Assembly: GCF_963583255.1 (NCBI RefSeq)
Contig: NC_084817.1
Span: 15,568,121-15,632,120, forward strand
Direction: 5' to 3'
DNA from: Pyrus communis
Lineage: Eukaryota > Streptophyta > Magnoliopsida > Rosales > Rosaceae
DNA length: 64,000 nt
This document shows positions 1 to 10,344 of the stretch, one piece after another; the first letter of the stretch is position 1; each line of letters opens with the position of its first letter. The position numbers were made by a program, and so were the translations under genes. Under the pieces are notes generated by a model. The model was not told the origin of the DNA, searched no databases, and was given only the letters and a program-made list of their open reading frames with translations.

Positions 1-970
1 TTGGAAAGCTAGAATTTTGTTTGGGTTTTGGATTAGATATGCGGGGTCCAACTGTAAGGCAATGGATTGTGGCTTTGTGACCAACTGGAAAGGATTCCAT
101 CACAAGTGGGGTTGGAGTAGATTCCAGTTTAAAGTCATGATGGGGAGGATACCAATGTGTTTTTAAGGTTGAATAAGGGTTGCCGGTAATTATTGGGTGG
201 TACGTTAACATGATATAATTATTAGGCCCAATTGGATAAATAGTATGTGTGGTCACAAAGTATTCGGAAGATAGCATTTTGTGGTAATAAAATTCGGATT
301 TAAACCATTATGGTGAAATGTGTTAGGCTTGATACCCAAAATTGAAACTTTCGTTGTTCCTCCGTTAGTAACCTGCACGTGAGCCTTACGTGTGAGACTA
401 AGATGGTCATTTCATCTCTTTCATAGTTGTCTCCATTTAGAAGCAACTACGGAAGAGATGAAACGGAAGCGACTGGACAGGTCATCGAAATGAAGAACCT
501 CGAGGGCCTCTTCATATGAGTGCCTTCAACTTGGAAAACTCAAGCATTGAACGTCCAATGGCGAACATACCACCATCAATCTGGATTTTGCCAACCATTA
601 TGTGAAAAGATGCGACTAAAATTCATCAAATAGATTTCCTCGTTGTTTACTAAATCTATCATCTCATACTCAGCTTAATTCCGATAAAAAAAAGTATTCA
701 AATTGCAATTGGCTTCCAAAAACAATATGTTTGAAATTATTCGTCTTTAATTTGTAATTGAAACAACAATCCTGCTAAAATTGACTACTCACGCCGAAGA
801 AAAGCCGAGTAAAAACACAGCATAAAAGTAGAAAGGCCAGCTATGAGAACCGCCTGCCGCCACTGGCCAAGATCAATCAATGTGAGAACCGCCTGCTGCC
901 ATTTTTGCTAGGCCATTTAGCCTATCCTCATTTCTCTTAGTTTTATAGCATAGTATGTTAAACTATATAT
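1..970. other. Intergenic DNA without a recognised gene
   Basis: AT-rich sequence with no long open frame, no tRNA-like fold and no transposon end that I could recognise. It lies outside the retrotransposon nest and is probably original host intergenic DNA. Confidence 0.6.
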
Positions 971-1096
971 ATAGGGAACGGTTATTAGTGCTCCACAAAT
1001 CTCATTCTACACTCTTTACAAGTGTTTTTTTTTTCTAATTATAGAAAATTTGGAGTACAAAATGAGATTTTTAGAGTGCCAATAACAATTTCCTAT
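971..1096. repeat. Small foldback (MITE-like) element
   Basis: The two arms are imperfect inverted repeats of about 43 bp. The left arm (971-1015) reads AGGGAACGGTTATTAGTG and onward; the right arm (about 1053-1096) is its reverse complement with a few mismatches. A short T-rich loop lies between them. Both ends run into TATATA, so a TA-type target duplication is possible but cannot be separated from the AT-rich flanks. No coding capacity. The superfamily is not assigned. Confidence 0.65.
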
Positions 1097-1444
1097 ATAT
1101 ATTATTTTAATCGAATAAAATTAATTCGGTTGTATGATTCAAATTTAATGCCAAAGTTCACAGACTAACACCTATACATTGGATTCTAAAGAATGAATGA
1201 ATTATCAATAAACCAATAAATTTCACCAGCAAAAATGAACTAATAATTTTTTATATTTGGCATTGTTGCAGAGGATCATGCTCTTCTAATATAACAGATT
1301 TTACTAAAATTAAGACTGACTCGATCCGCAGGATTTGGTTTTCCAATTTATTTTGTGTGAAGCATATGATCCCAAGTTCCCAAGCATAACAATTTTCTAT
1401 GTAGCTAGCGTTTCACCACAACAATCAATATCTTCTCAATTAAA

Positions 1445-1678
1445 GCTATGTTTGGTGGGCAGGATAAGAAAAGTTATATCCAATTAAATTGGACTTATAG
1501 CCCATTTAATGTTTGGTGAAAAAAATTGTAACATAGACTAGATTGGCTACAAATCCAAAATAACGGAAAATATAATGTGTTATGTAACCCAACCATACAC
1601 ATGAGTTATGTAACTCATCCATGCAAATCCAATCACATCCCTAGGGCCCAATCTCATCTAACCCATCAAACAGGCCCT
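1445..1678. repeat. Inverted-repeat element, hAT-like MITE
   Basis: The left end (GCTATGTTTGGTGGGCAGGAT) is an imperfect inverted match to the right end (ATCTCATCTAACCCATCAAA then CAGGCCC). The interior contains a TTATGTAACCCA string that also occurs, inverted, in the element at 55781-56350, suggesting one family. No coding capacity; I could not define the target duplication. Confidence 0.5.
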
Positions 1679-1720
1679 AAATCTAAATGTACAATATGCT
1701 TGGCATACAAACCTTAACTT

Positions 1721-1962
1721 TGTTGCGGCCTATATTTAACTGACAAGGGAGAGAGAGGGCATAGCAGAGAGAGAGTGGAGAGAGATGTGTTTGTAGGGTT
1801 GTGTAGAGGATGTGTTATTCCCCCTACGCAATGCCTTTATTTATAGTAATAAGGGAGAGAATAATCCTTCTCCTCCAAGGAATACAAGTCCTAATAGGGA
1901 AAACTAGAATAAAATCTAATATAGGATTTACACAATCATACTTAAATACAAATTTTATAACA
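1721..1962 (-). repeat. 3' LTR of the copia element
   Basis: A 242-bp LTR matching 48665-48910 with about 23 substitutions and a few short indels. On the minus strand it begins TGTTATAAAA and ends CGCAACA. A minus-strand TATAAATA lies near 1830-1838. The AACTT duplication abuts it on the left at 1716-1720. Confidence 0.9.
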
Positions 1963-1974
1963 CTCCCCCTTGAG
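1963..1974 (-). promoter_or_regulatory. Copia polypurine tract
   Basis: On the minus strand CTCAAGGGGGAG directly precedes the 3' LTR, the expected place and composition of the plus-strand DNA primer. It confirms the minus orientation of the element. Confidence 0.8.
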
Positions 1975-2479
1975 TGTGTAAATACTCAAGTAGATTTGGC
2001 ATTATGTAGAGTTGAGGAAGTCGACTTGTCGACACTAATTCTGGGAATACACTAGTTTCAAATAAGGTAGGAACTTGCATATGGAACTAAGTCTTACAAC
2101 AAAAACAATGGCAATGGCAAAAACCCGAGTAAGGACAAAATCCGTAGTCTAAGGAAAAATGCGTGAGAAATGGAAAATCAAATGAAACGTCTACGGGACG
2201 TCATCAGAGATATGATCAACCTAAGATGGGTGCCTCATCAAAACCTCGTTAGGTAACAAAAACCCAAAGGAAAATATGCTTCTAATCGTAGGGAAATGAG
2301 TACATTAAGATCAAGCAAGTATACTTCAGGATACTTCCCCTTAGTTTGACATAATTTCAAAGAGAACTAAAAATGTTACAACTCAGAAAGTTTATGCATA
2401 CCTATTCCTTGAACAAGCTTCTAAAACATCGCATTCGATAGTGATTTGGTGAAGAGGTAAGCCAGATTGTCTTGTGAAT

Positions 2480-4233
2480 GGATTTACATGACTTCAATCT
2501 TCTGATGCTATCGCTGTTGATGTGAGAATAAGAACTTCAACACAATGTGCTTGGTCATGTCTCCTTTGATGTAACCCTTCTTGAGTTGTTTGATGCATGA
2601 TGCGTTGTTTTCGTAGATCGTCTTCAAGACGTCAATAACGGGGTAAAGATCGTAGGAGCTTCAAATATGGCCCACAACTGCTGTCAACTAGAAGCATTCT
2701 CGAGTTGCTTTGTGTAAGGCGAGAATTTCAACATGGCTAGACGAAGTGGCAACTAAGGTTTGTTTAATTGACCTCCGCGAGATTGTGGTGCCTTCAATGG
2801 TAAAGACATAACCTGTTTGAGAATGTGCCTTGTGCGGATCAGATAAATATCATGCGTCAACATAACCAACAAGCCGGGAATTAACTTGAGATAAAGGGGT
2901 GCGACATCACTCGAGGATCTGTAATGATAGAACAAACTTATATCCGTAGTACCCTTAAGGTAACGAAAGATGTCTTTAACACCAATCCAGTGTCTACATG
3001 TTGGTGCATTACTGTATCTTGCCAAAAAATTAACAGCGAAGGAGATGTCGGGTTTAATGCATTGAGCTAAGCATAATAAAATGCTTATAACACTTAGATA
3101 AGGAACTTCATGATCCAAAATCTCTTCATCATCTTCCTTCGGAAGGAAAGGATCTCGTTTTGCATCTAGTGATCGAATGACCATAGGAGTACTCGAAGGC
3201 TTTGCTTTATCCTCGTTAAAGATGTGCAACACCTTTTGGGTGTTGTTCGATTGATGTACTAAGATTCCATCTGAACAGTGCTCTATCTCGAGACTGATAC
3301 AGTATCGAGTCTCTCCTAGATCTTTCATCTCAAATTCTGACTTAAGAGGCACGTCAATTCTTTCGAGCTTTTTAGGAGTTCCGATGAGGTTCATATCGTC
3401 AACATAAACTGCAACAATTGAAAAACTGGAATGTGACTTCTTAATGAACACACAAGGGCATAGTTCATTGTTCACATATCCCTGACAAGTCAAATACTCA
3501 CTCAGACGGTTATACCACATGCTTCCAAATTTCTTTAAACCATAGAGTGAAAGCCTCAGCCTAATTGAGAGTGTGTTATGGGGTTTGAAAATAATTGATC
3601 CAATCAATGTAAGTCATTCGGGAAATTTCACATAGATTTCCGTATTAAGATCCCCATAGAGATACGCAATTACTACGTCTATTAGCTGCATACTCATTTT
3701 TTCAGAAACTACCAAACTGATAAGGTTGCGAACAGTAATCACATCCATAACGGGTGAATAAAGTTTCGTCATAGTCAATCCTAGGGCATTGTGAGAAGCT
3801 CTTACACAACAAGACGAGCTTTGTAATGCACAATTTTGTTCTTCTCATTACGCTTCTGAACGAAAACCTACTTATGGCCAACAGGCTTCACATGTGGAAG
3901 AGTGGGAGCTACAGGTCCAAACATCTTAAATTTCATAAGCGAATTGAGTTCGACTTAGATTGCTTATTTCCAGTTTGACCAATCAGTTCTACGTCGACAT
4001 TCATCAACGGAACGGGCTTCAATGTCATCACTAAACATGATCTCAGTAGCTACTGCATATGCTAATGCATCGTTGATGATAATCTTATTTCTACACCAAA
4101 CATCATCCAAGCTAGCATAATAGACCGAAATCTCTTGATTCTCGGGAGATGGATTATTCTCTTCAAGGACACTTCCGTAATCTAGAATTTCCTCATAAGT
4201 TGGATAAAATGAGTAGGAGACAGTCGGACTCAT
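2480..4233 (-). pseudogene. Copia reverse transcriptase and RNase H, degenerate
   Basis: The longest open piece (2753-3607, 284 aa) holds the copia reverse transcriptase palm, including YVDDMNLIG with both catalytic aspartates, then the connection and start of RNase H. A second piece (3964-4233) is the linker leading into the RT domain; its end DECRRRTDWSNWK is typical of copia just before the fingers. Between and after these pieces the frame is broken by stops and shifts, and RNase H continues in pieces to about 2480. The enzyme would copy the element's RNA in a virus-like particle; here it cannot be made as one protein. Confidence 0.88.
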
Positions 4234-4599
4234 AATAGGCTCAAGATGAACATGTGTCGTGGGTTTCCTTTTCCGGATGTGTGAATCCTTTGAACTAAAT
4301 GGCCAGCCACGCTTTTGTGCAGGGGCAGGGATTAGCTAGTAGCTAATGTATGTGGATCGGCCAAAGTGACATCCCATGCCTTCAGAAAGGAAGTCCATTG
4401 TACATTTGGTACATCCATCTTTGCAGGCACATTCACAACTGGAATATGTGATCTTGTCACTCACACTAGATCAGTGAAAGCATCTGGCAAGCTCTAAGCT
4501 ATGCTCTGAAGATCTAATATGCGCTGCATTTCAATTTTAGACTGAGTGGTGCGGGGATCTAAATGAGACAAAGTGGGAGTCGTCCACAATAATTTGCGT

Positions 4600-4962
4600 C
4601 ATTTTTTCAGGAACATTAACATTCTTAACTACCCCTAACGACAGGAATACTGTTTCATATAAGTGACATTCCGCAAAATAAGCGGTAAACATATCGCCTG
4701 TCAAAGGTTCTAAGTAACGAATGATCGAAGGAGAATCATATCAGACATAAATTATCATCCTTAGTTGAGGCCCCATTTTTGTACGTAAGAGTGATGAAAT
4801 AGGCATATAGACCGCACAACCAAAAAAGCGCAGATGCTATGTGTCGGGTTTGTATCCGATATCCAACTGAAGGGCGCTATATGGTTGGGTCGTAACAAGC
4901 CTCAGACGGACCAACATGGCTGTGTGCAATATTGCATGGCTAGAAGCAGTGATTGAGAGCGT
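4600..4962 (-). pseudogene. Copia integrase, C-terminal part
   Basis: Conceptual translation of the minus strand gives fragments typical of the region after the copia integrase core, such as ASSHAILHTAMLVRLRP, followed by a stretch containing RFFGCAVYMP. The reading continues across the Tat insertion into 18741 onwards, with GATAT duplicated at the junction, so both pieces belong to one former gene. Stops are present. Confidence 0.75.
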
Positions 4963-5537
4963 GATATTGTTGACTCTAAAAATTACAAAACCTACGTGGC
5001 GCGCAGGCCGAGTAACTAATAAGCTAACTACGTCCTTCGGTTGAATGCGGGGCGTGCCAACTCGTCGGCCGAGCTCGGCCGAGGAGTAAAATTTGCTGAT
5101 GTCGCTCTGAGCGCGTTGCTGACTTCTCTATCTTGCGATTGCGACCGAGGAAGGAACACTCTCGGTCTCTGGGTTCTATAGCCTGAAGACAAGGCTGCTG
5201 ATTCTGCGGAGTTCACAAATCGTCAGAGCCCGATTCGGTCACTGTGATTTTATTCGTGAGAGTAAAAGCACGTCGAATCGAGACCAAACTGTATGGGCAC
5301 AGATACTCAAACGTGATGTAGGTCTTGATGGTAAACGTCGTTCGGCCGTCAGAATGCCGAACCCTGAAACCCACTTGCGAGTATCCAATCATAAAGCCAC
5401 TCGGCGCCCTGTACGCCGAGCAATGTGATTCGTAACACCTGACTTTGCCGAGAGGGCTAGCAAGGTGACCTCTGCCAATAAAGGTTCGAAAACCCTTCTC
5501 GGCCGAGACTTAGATAGATAACTGGTCGACCTCGACG

Positions 5538-5663
5538 CAGTGCTGTTTATCCAAACTGAAGGTGCTTCTCGGTCGGCTGGTTCTGCGGCAGTAGTGCTGT
5601 TTATCCAAACTGAAGGTGCTCGCCGGGCGCTTCCACAGTGCTGTTTATCCAAACTGAAGGTGT
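5538..5663 (-). repeat. Triplicated 26-bp motif in the Tat LTR
   Basis: A 26-bp string beginning AGTGCTGTTTATCCAAACTG occurs three times, separated by unrelated spacers of about 20-30 bp. It lies downstream of the minus-strand TATA box, so all three copies would be in the transcript leader (R/U5). The other LTR has the same three copies at about 18189-18314. Confidence 0.85.
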
Positions 5664-5767
5664 GTCGGCAGAAAAAGAAAAGGAAAAATCTCAAGGTGTT
5701 TGAGAGGTTTTGCGCTGGGCAATTGTATGATGATTTTCAAGCCCCTTGAATGTTGCATGATCTCGTG

Positions 5768-5775
5768 TATTTATA
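5768..5775 (-). promoter_or_regulatory. TATA box in the Tat 3' LTR
   Basis: TATAAATA on the minus strand in the context ACTATAAATACACG. In the 3' LTR this copy would drive transcription out of the element toward the copia remnant. Confidence 0.6.
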
Positions 5776-6089
5776 GTACCCCATTCCTTGAAACCTCCTC
5801 TGATTTGGATTGGGAGTCCTTGTCCCATTTCGATTCTGGTTCGAACAAACCTACTCCCACTGGGATTCTGAATCTTCCTCCTTTTGAGGCTTTATTTCTT
5901 GCTGGTCGAGAATCCTGGTCGCACCAGGATTTCCTCAATCCTTCCTACTTATCTGGACCTCTTGAGATAGGATTCGGCTGACCCTGCCAGCTGGCCCGGG
6001 TTTTATTATTCGGCCCATAGCATCTGTTATTACCTTGGGCCGAGCACATCTGACTGCTCGGCCTAACCAAAATATTTTGGGCCCAAACA

Positions 6090-6103
6090 TTGCCCCCTCG
6101 CTT
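6090..6103 (-). promoter_or_regulatory. Tat polypurine tract
   Basis: On the minus strand AGCGAGGGGGCAA directly precedes the LTR start TGTTTGGGCC, as expected for the primer of plus-strand DNA synthesis. Confidence 0.75.
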
Positions 6104-6517
6104 CTGAGGTCGCCGACTGTCACCTCTTGGTCGGGCCTCGACCTTGAAGAAGCGAAAACATTTATTGCTTTTTTGAACTTTACTCCCTTAATGATCATTA
6201 TTCCTGCATATTTATGAGACATGATTGCAGTTTCCTCGTTGCCCTCAACGCGTGGCCACGTGTTGATTCTCCGCCGTTCTCAAAAGCTTCACTCATGGGC
6301 CTCGAAACCGTGCACTAATTGAACCGTCTCATCCTTATTAAATGCATTGAACCTGTCGCCACACGCCATCGTGCATCCTGGATTTTCGACTCCTCGATCC
6401 CATTTTCGCAGGTTCCCAAAATATCCGAAATGATTGCAGACTTTCCCGGTTTCATTTCCCCCCAATCTGAACCAGCGCTTTTGAATTCCAGACGTTTGAT
6501 ATTCATTCTGAAAAGCC

Positions 6518-6525
6518 TATAAATA
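6518..6525 (+). promoter_or_regulatory. Putative TATA box of the antisense gene
   Basis: TATAAATA on the plus strand, 125 bp before the ATG at 6651 and followed by a pyrimidine-rich leader. It lies inside the element, about 430 bp from the 3' LTR boundary, so the antisense gene seems to have its own promoter. Transcription is inferred, not shown. Confidence 0.55.
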
Positions 6526-6650
6526 CCCACATTTCTGCCATTCGCCTCTCACGCCTTCAGAAACTCCAGAATCTCTAATTTCTCATCTTTGTTTGCTCAA
6601 ATCAAACCTTCCAGCCCTTCTGCAATTTTTTCCAGTTCTTCCTTCTGCAA

Positions 6651-9600
6651 ATGGCCTCCTTTATTTCGAAGCTTTCCGATGAGATCAATAAGTGCAAGTC
6701 ATTCATCGATCGAAGCGCCGTCAAGACGCTGCGATTTCAAGAGGATATGGCCACCACCCACCAGATTCTGGGTCCCCTCTTCAAAGACGCAGTGCCGTCG
6801 TCTGTCACCAACTTGCTCAAGGAGCAATGTCTAACCCCCATGCTTCAAGGGTTTGACTGGTCGAAATGGTGCTTGGCTCGTCCTCAAGGAGCTTGGCCCT
6901 CGACCACCACGGCCTGGGCCGTCTGGGTCGACCGAATGAGCTCCTTCTTCTCCAAGGAGTGGAAGGCTCTCGGCATCTACGATGCCATTATTCTGTCAAC
7001 CATGGAGATTGCCATGGATAAGGAGCTGCTCATGGCGGCCCTGAGTTTATGGTGTTCGGCCACCAACACCATGGTCCTGCCTTTCGGCCCTCTCGACCCC
7101 ACCATCCTCGACGTCTCGGCCATCCTTGGGACTTCCTCGACCGGCCTTCCTATTGACGCCGCCCTTTCCGGATACCCTTCTCCTCTCGACCTGAAGGCAC
7201 TATTCGACGAAAGGGCCGTCGAGACGCTAAACCGGGGTGATCGGGAGCCCTCAAGGGAAGAAGTTCAGAAGCTCCACAAGAACTTCTTCAACTACAACAC
7301 TCTCATTCTTCATTTCGCCGGCCGAGGCGAAGAAAGCCTTAGGAAGGGAGAGCACGAGGCCTTCCTCTTCTACTGGTACAACAAATTCATTTGTTGTACT
7401 CGGTCGAACAAATGCCTGGTGGAGAACATGCCGGTGCCCCAGGCACTGGCTAATGGTCGCTTGCTGGCGCTCAGTCCAGCCATACTCGCCAATCTCTACC
7501 GTTGCCTGGCCGAGGCGACCATTGGCAAGATCGACCCGCATCAGAACGGACCCCTCTGGGTGTTCCAACTCTGGTTGCAGGTTTACTTTTCTACTCTTCG
7601 ACCGGAGGTCCCTGCCTTCCAGCGAACGGCCGCCCTCGGTCCTCAATTGGCATCTCGACCGGCACCACCTCACCGAGCCGACGAGGTTTTCAAACACTTC
7701 CTCGGCCTAGATGTTCTCTCGGATGACGAGTTCCTGGTGTGCCGGCGCCAGGAGTACCCTTCCTCGCTCAAGCTTCCTACGGCCGCGTGGGCCGCGTCCG
7801 AGGATGCGGACATTCGTCAGCGCTGGGGGTCGTTTGTTTTGGCTCGCGACCTTCCACTGGGTTGCGATGCCCGCCGAGCTGGCTGGGAGGTCTACCACCC
7901 CCATTTTGTCGCCCGGCAGCTCGGCTATATTCAAGGCAGCCCCGTCCCCCTGCTCGCTTCTCGGTCACTCCTAAGTCGGGGGCGTCTTACCGGTTCCTCT
8001 GAGAGGGAGTGTAAGACGTCCGACCAGGAGTTCCAAGAGAAGTGCAGGAAATTCCGGATTCGGCCGGCAGTCCCTGAATCTCTGGGAACTGATACCTTCG
8101 GGGACTGGTGGGAGGAGTATACCGGCAACTTCTTCGGCGCCCCGGCCGAAGATTTGGCGAAGAAGATCTTCGGCGACCGCCCTAGGTCAACATCCTCGAC
8201 ACAGCCTAAGGATTCGACCCAAGGTAGTCTTTCCGCTTTTCTTTCCTCCTTTGTTTTACCACTTGATCCTCGTTGCTAATTACTTTGCTTTTCAGGGGTT
8301 CGCGTGCCGAGGACGGTGGAAGTGGTCGCCGCGGTGGCAAAGGCGAAGAAGGCGCTTATGAAGATGACCCTTGTCACCGAGCGGTCGATCCCTGCCAAAC
8401 GCCCCCACCAAGGGGCCGAGCCGGCGGAGGAGGCCCCTCGTCCTTCTAAACGCGTCAAGAAATTGGCGAAGAAGGGCGACCGGGAAATTCATGTCGTCCC
8501 CAGTAACACTACTGGGATGCCCGCTCCTGCCGGCTCTCCATCTGTGCCGGCTGCCCAGGCACCTCCAACCTCGAATCCTCCAGCCGTCTCCCAGGCCGAT
8601 CCAATCGTCGCACCCGCATCCGCTCCAACTTCAGAGCCGGTCGTGGCGCCCGAAATGGGGAAATCGGCTGCTCCTGCCGAAACACCCCCGACTCCAACGG
8701 TCGTTTTGGAGGTATAATTCTGCTTCTACTCTTATTCCTTCAGGTTTTTTTTTGGTCGTAAAATAATCTCTTTTTGTCCAGGATGTCGAGAGCGAGAGCG
8801 AAGAGGTCCCCCTGGAACGCCGTCGCCGACTAGTCAGCTCTCCTCCCGTCTGTCCTCCTCCGGTTGTCGAGGCGGCCGCTCGACCGACTCCTCCTGTGGC
8901 GGATCGCGGCAAGAGACCCATGGCCGACCCTGAGGCCACGGTCGAGTCGCCGATTCATCCGCAGGATGCAGATCTCCCCATTCCTCCGCAGGAAGTCTCT
9001 TCGGCCTTTGTAAGTCTTTCTTCTTTTGTGTTGATTTTCTCTTTTGATACATGTTTTTAAGACCATTAAATGTCAGGTGCCCGAACATTCATTTCACCGG
9101 CAATTTTATGCGCCGAGGGGCGTTGTTTATATTTCCTGGCCGCCATCGTGGCCATCAAATGTAGATGACCTCCATCGGCCGCGTGAATTGCGTAGCTGTC
9201 TGAGGCACTGGGCTCGGCCATTAAGTTCCCTGGGTTCGAGCAATGACCCAGAGGGCATGGCCGAAGTCTCCTCTCGGCAGGTCTAAAACATTCTCCTTTT
9301 TCCTTTATGCACTACATCACGTCTTTACTGTTCTTCACCAAATTTTCCTCTTATGTGCAGCCGTCGTGGGAAATGGAGCTTGACGCTCTACTCCAGAGCA
9401 CGACCGGTGAGGCCGGCTCCTCTGCTGCTCCGGCCGAATCGGTGGGAGCCACGCCCGCCGAAGTCTTCGTGAAGCTGCACGAAGTCTTGTCTCTGACTGC
9501 TTCTCAAGCTCTCCGGTGCAAAGGCCTTGACTCTGTTGGAGAGTGTCTCAATGACCTCGCTAGCGGTGGTCATCTGAGCCCGGAGGGTATCTCTTTCCTT

Positions 9601-10002
9601 ACCGATCTCTTGGAGCGAACTCGGCAACACTTTCTTGTCTTCGAGCGAGCCTTGCAGGCCGAAGACGACTTGAAGGTGGCCAAGGTCGCGCATGAGGCCG
9701 GCCGAGTGGAGATGGAGGCACTCAAGGCGAAGAAAGCCAAGCTGTCCGAGTTCGATCGTCAGATCTCTGACCTCCACCGTCAGATTTCTGACCTTCAACG
9801 GCAAAGGTCGGCCGCTGCTTCTGAGCTTGAGAAGGACTTTGAGGCCAACAAGACTCGGCTAACGGCCTTCGCTGCCGGTGCACGGCGTATCCAGCAACTG
9901 CAATGCAACAAGAAAACCCGGCAGGCTGAGATAATTTTGAGCGAAGCCAAGTGGCTGGAGCTAAAAGCTGCCCTCGAGACCTTCCTCCCATCGACCCCTT
10001 AG
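6651..10002 (+). CDS. Antisense five-exon gene in the Tat element: plant-mobile-domain-like coiled-coil protein
   Basis: Exons 6651-8223, 8296-8711, 8782-9009, 9077-9280 and 9361-10002 are separated by four short GT-AG introns (72, 70, 67 and 80 bp) with good sites, such as CTTTTCAG and TTTGTCCAG acceptors. Joined, they keep frame and give 1020 codons without a stop. The N-terminal half resembles the plant mobile domain (aminotransferase-like, PF10536): LPFGPLDPTILDVSAILG at residues 143-160, EAFLFYWYNKFI at 236-247, LALSPAILANLYRCL at 272-286. Exons 2-3 encode a basic, then Pro/Ala-rich low-complexity linker. Exon 5 has a long coiled coil (about residues 905-1012) with two RQISDL heptads. 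It is convergent with the polyprotein, the stops lying 88 bp apart. Extra antisense ORFs are known in Tat elements; the function is unknown. Exon joins are my prediction from splice sites and frame. Confidence 0.85.
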
Positions 10003-10089
10003 GACCCTATCATTGTATTAGTATTTGTTCTTCTTGTAATGACTTTTGATATTAATACAATGGTCATTTTGCTATTAATACAACGTTTT

Positions 10090-10344
10090 TCACTCCTGCA
10101 TTTCCCATGTAATTGGATAGTACTTCTTTAAAAACTTTCCATTAATCGGTAATTTATGAACTGAACCCGTCCGATCTCTTAGATGATATGCCCCCTTGCC
10201 GAGGACTTTGTGAACGATGAATGGCCCTTCCCAATTCGGCGACCACTTCCCAAATCTGGGGTCTTTAATCCCGATAGGCAACACAGTTTGCCAAACCAAT
10301 TCACCTTCGCCGAACGTTTTTTGTCTTACACGCTCGCTCAACAA
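10090..10344 (-). pseudogene. Tat integrase C-terminal tail, frameshifted
   Basis: This 84-aa frame encodes the end of the gypsy integrase: GELVWQTVLP and a stretch ending GAYHLRDRTG are the usual C-terminal DNA-binding and tail motifs. It is in a different frame from the integrase core (10301-12700), so a small indel between about 10301 and 10344 separates them. The stop at 10090 ends the polyprotein, 88 bp from the convergent end of the antisense gene. Confidence 0.85.

Larger units (their letters stand above)
4968..6089 (-). repeat. 3' LTR of the Tat element
   Basis: An 1122-bp copy differing from 17619-18740 at seven single positions. The minus strand carries TATAAATA at 5768-5775, so U3 is the right-hand part and the transcript leader lies to the left of about 5740. 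Short ORFs at 5028-5216 and 5389-5694 occur in both LTRs and are not considered genes. Confidence 0.96.

Noticed and set aside
5028..5694. Short ORFs in the Tat LTR
   Set aside because: Identical or near-identical frames are in both LTRs and have no domain; they are incidental to a GC-rich LTR.
7237..8128. Several long frames overlapping the antisense gene on both strands
   Set aside because: They are shadows of a GC-rich coding exon; only the spliced plus-strand frame shows domain similarity and extends through consistent splice sites.
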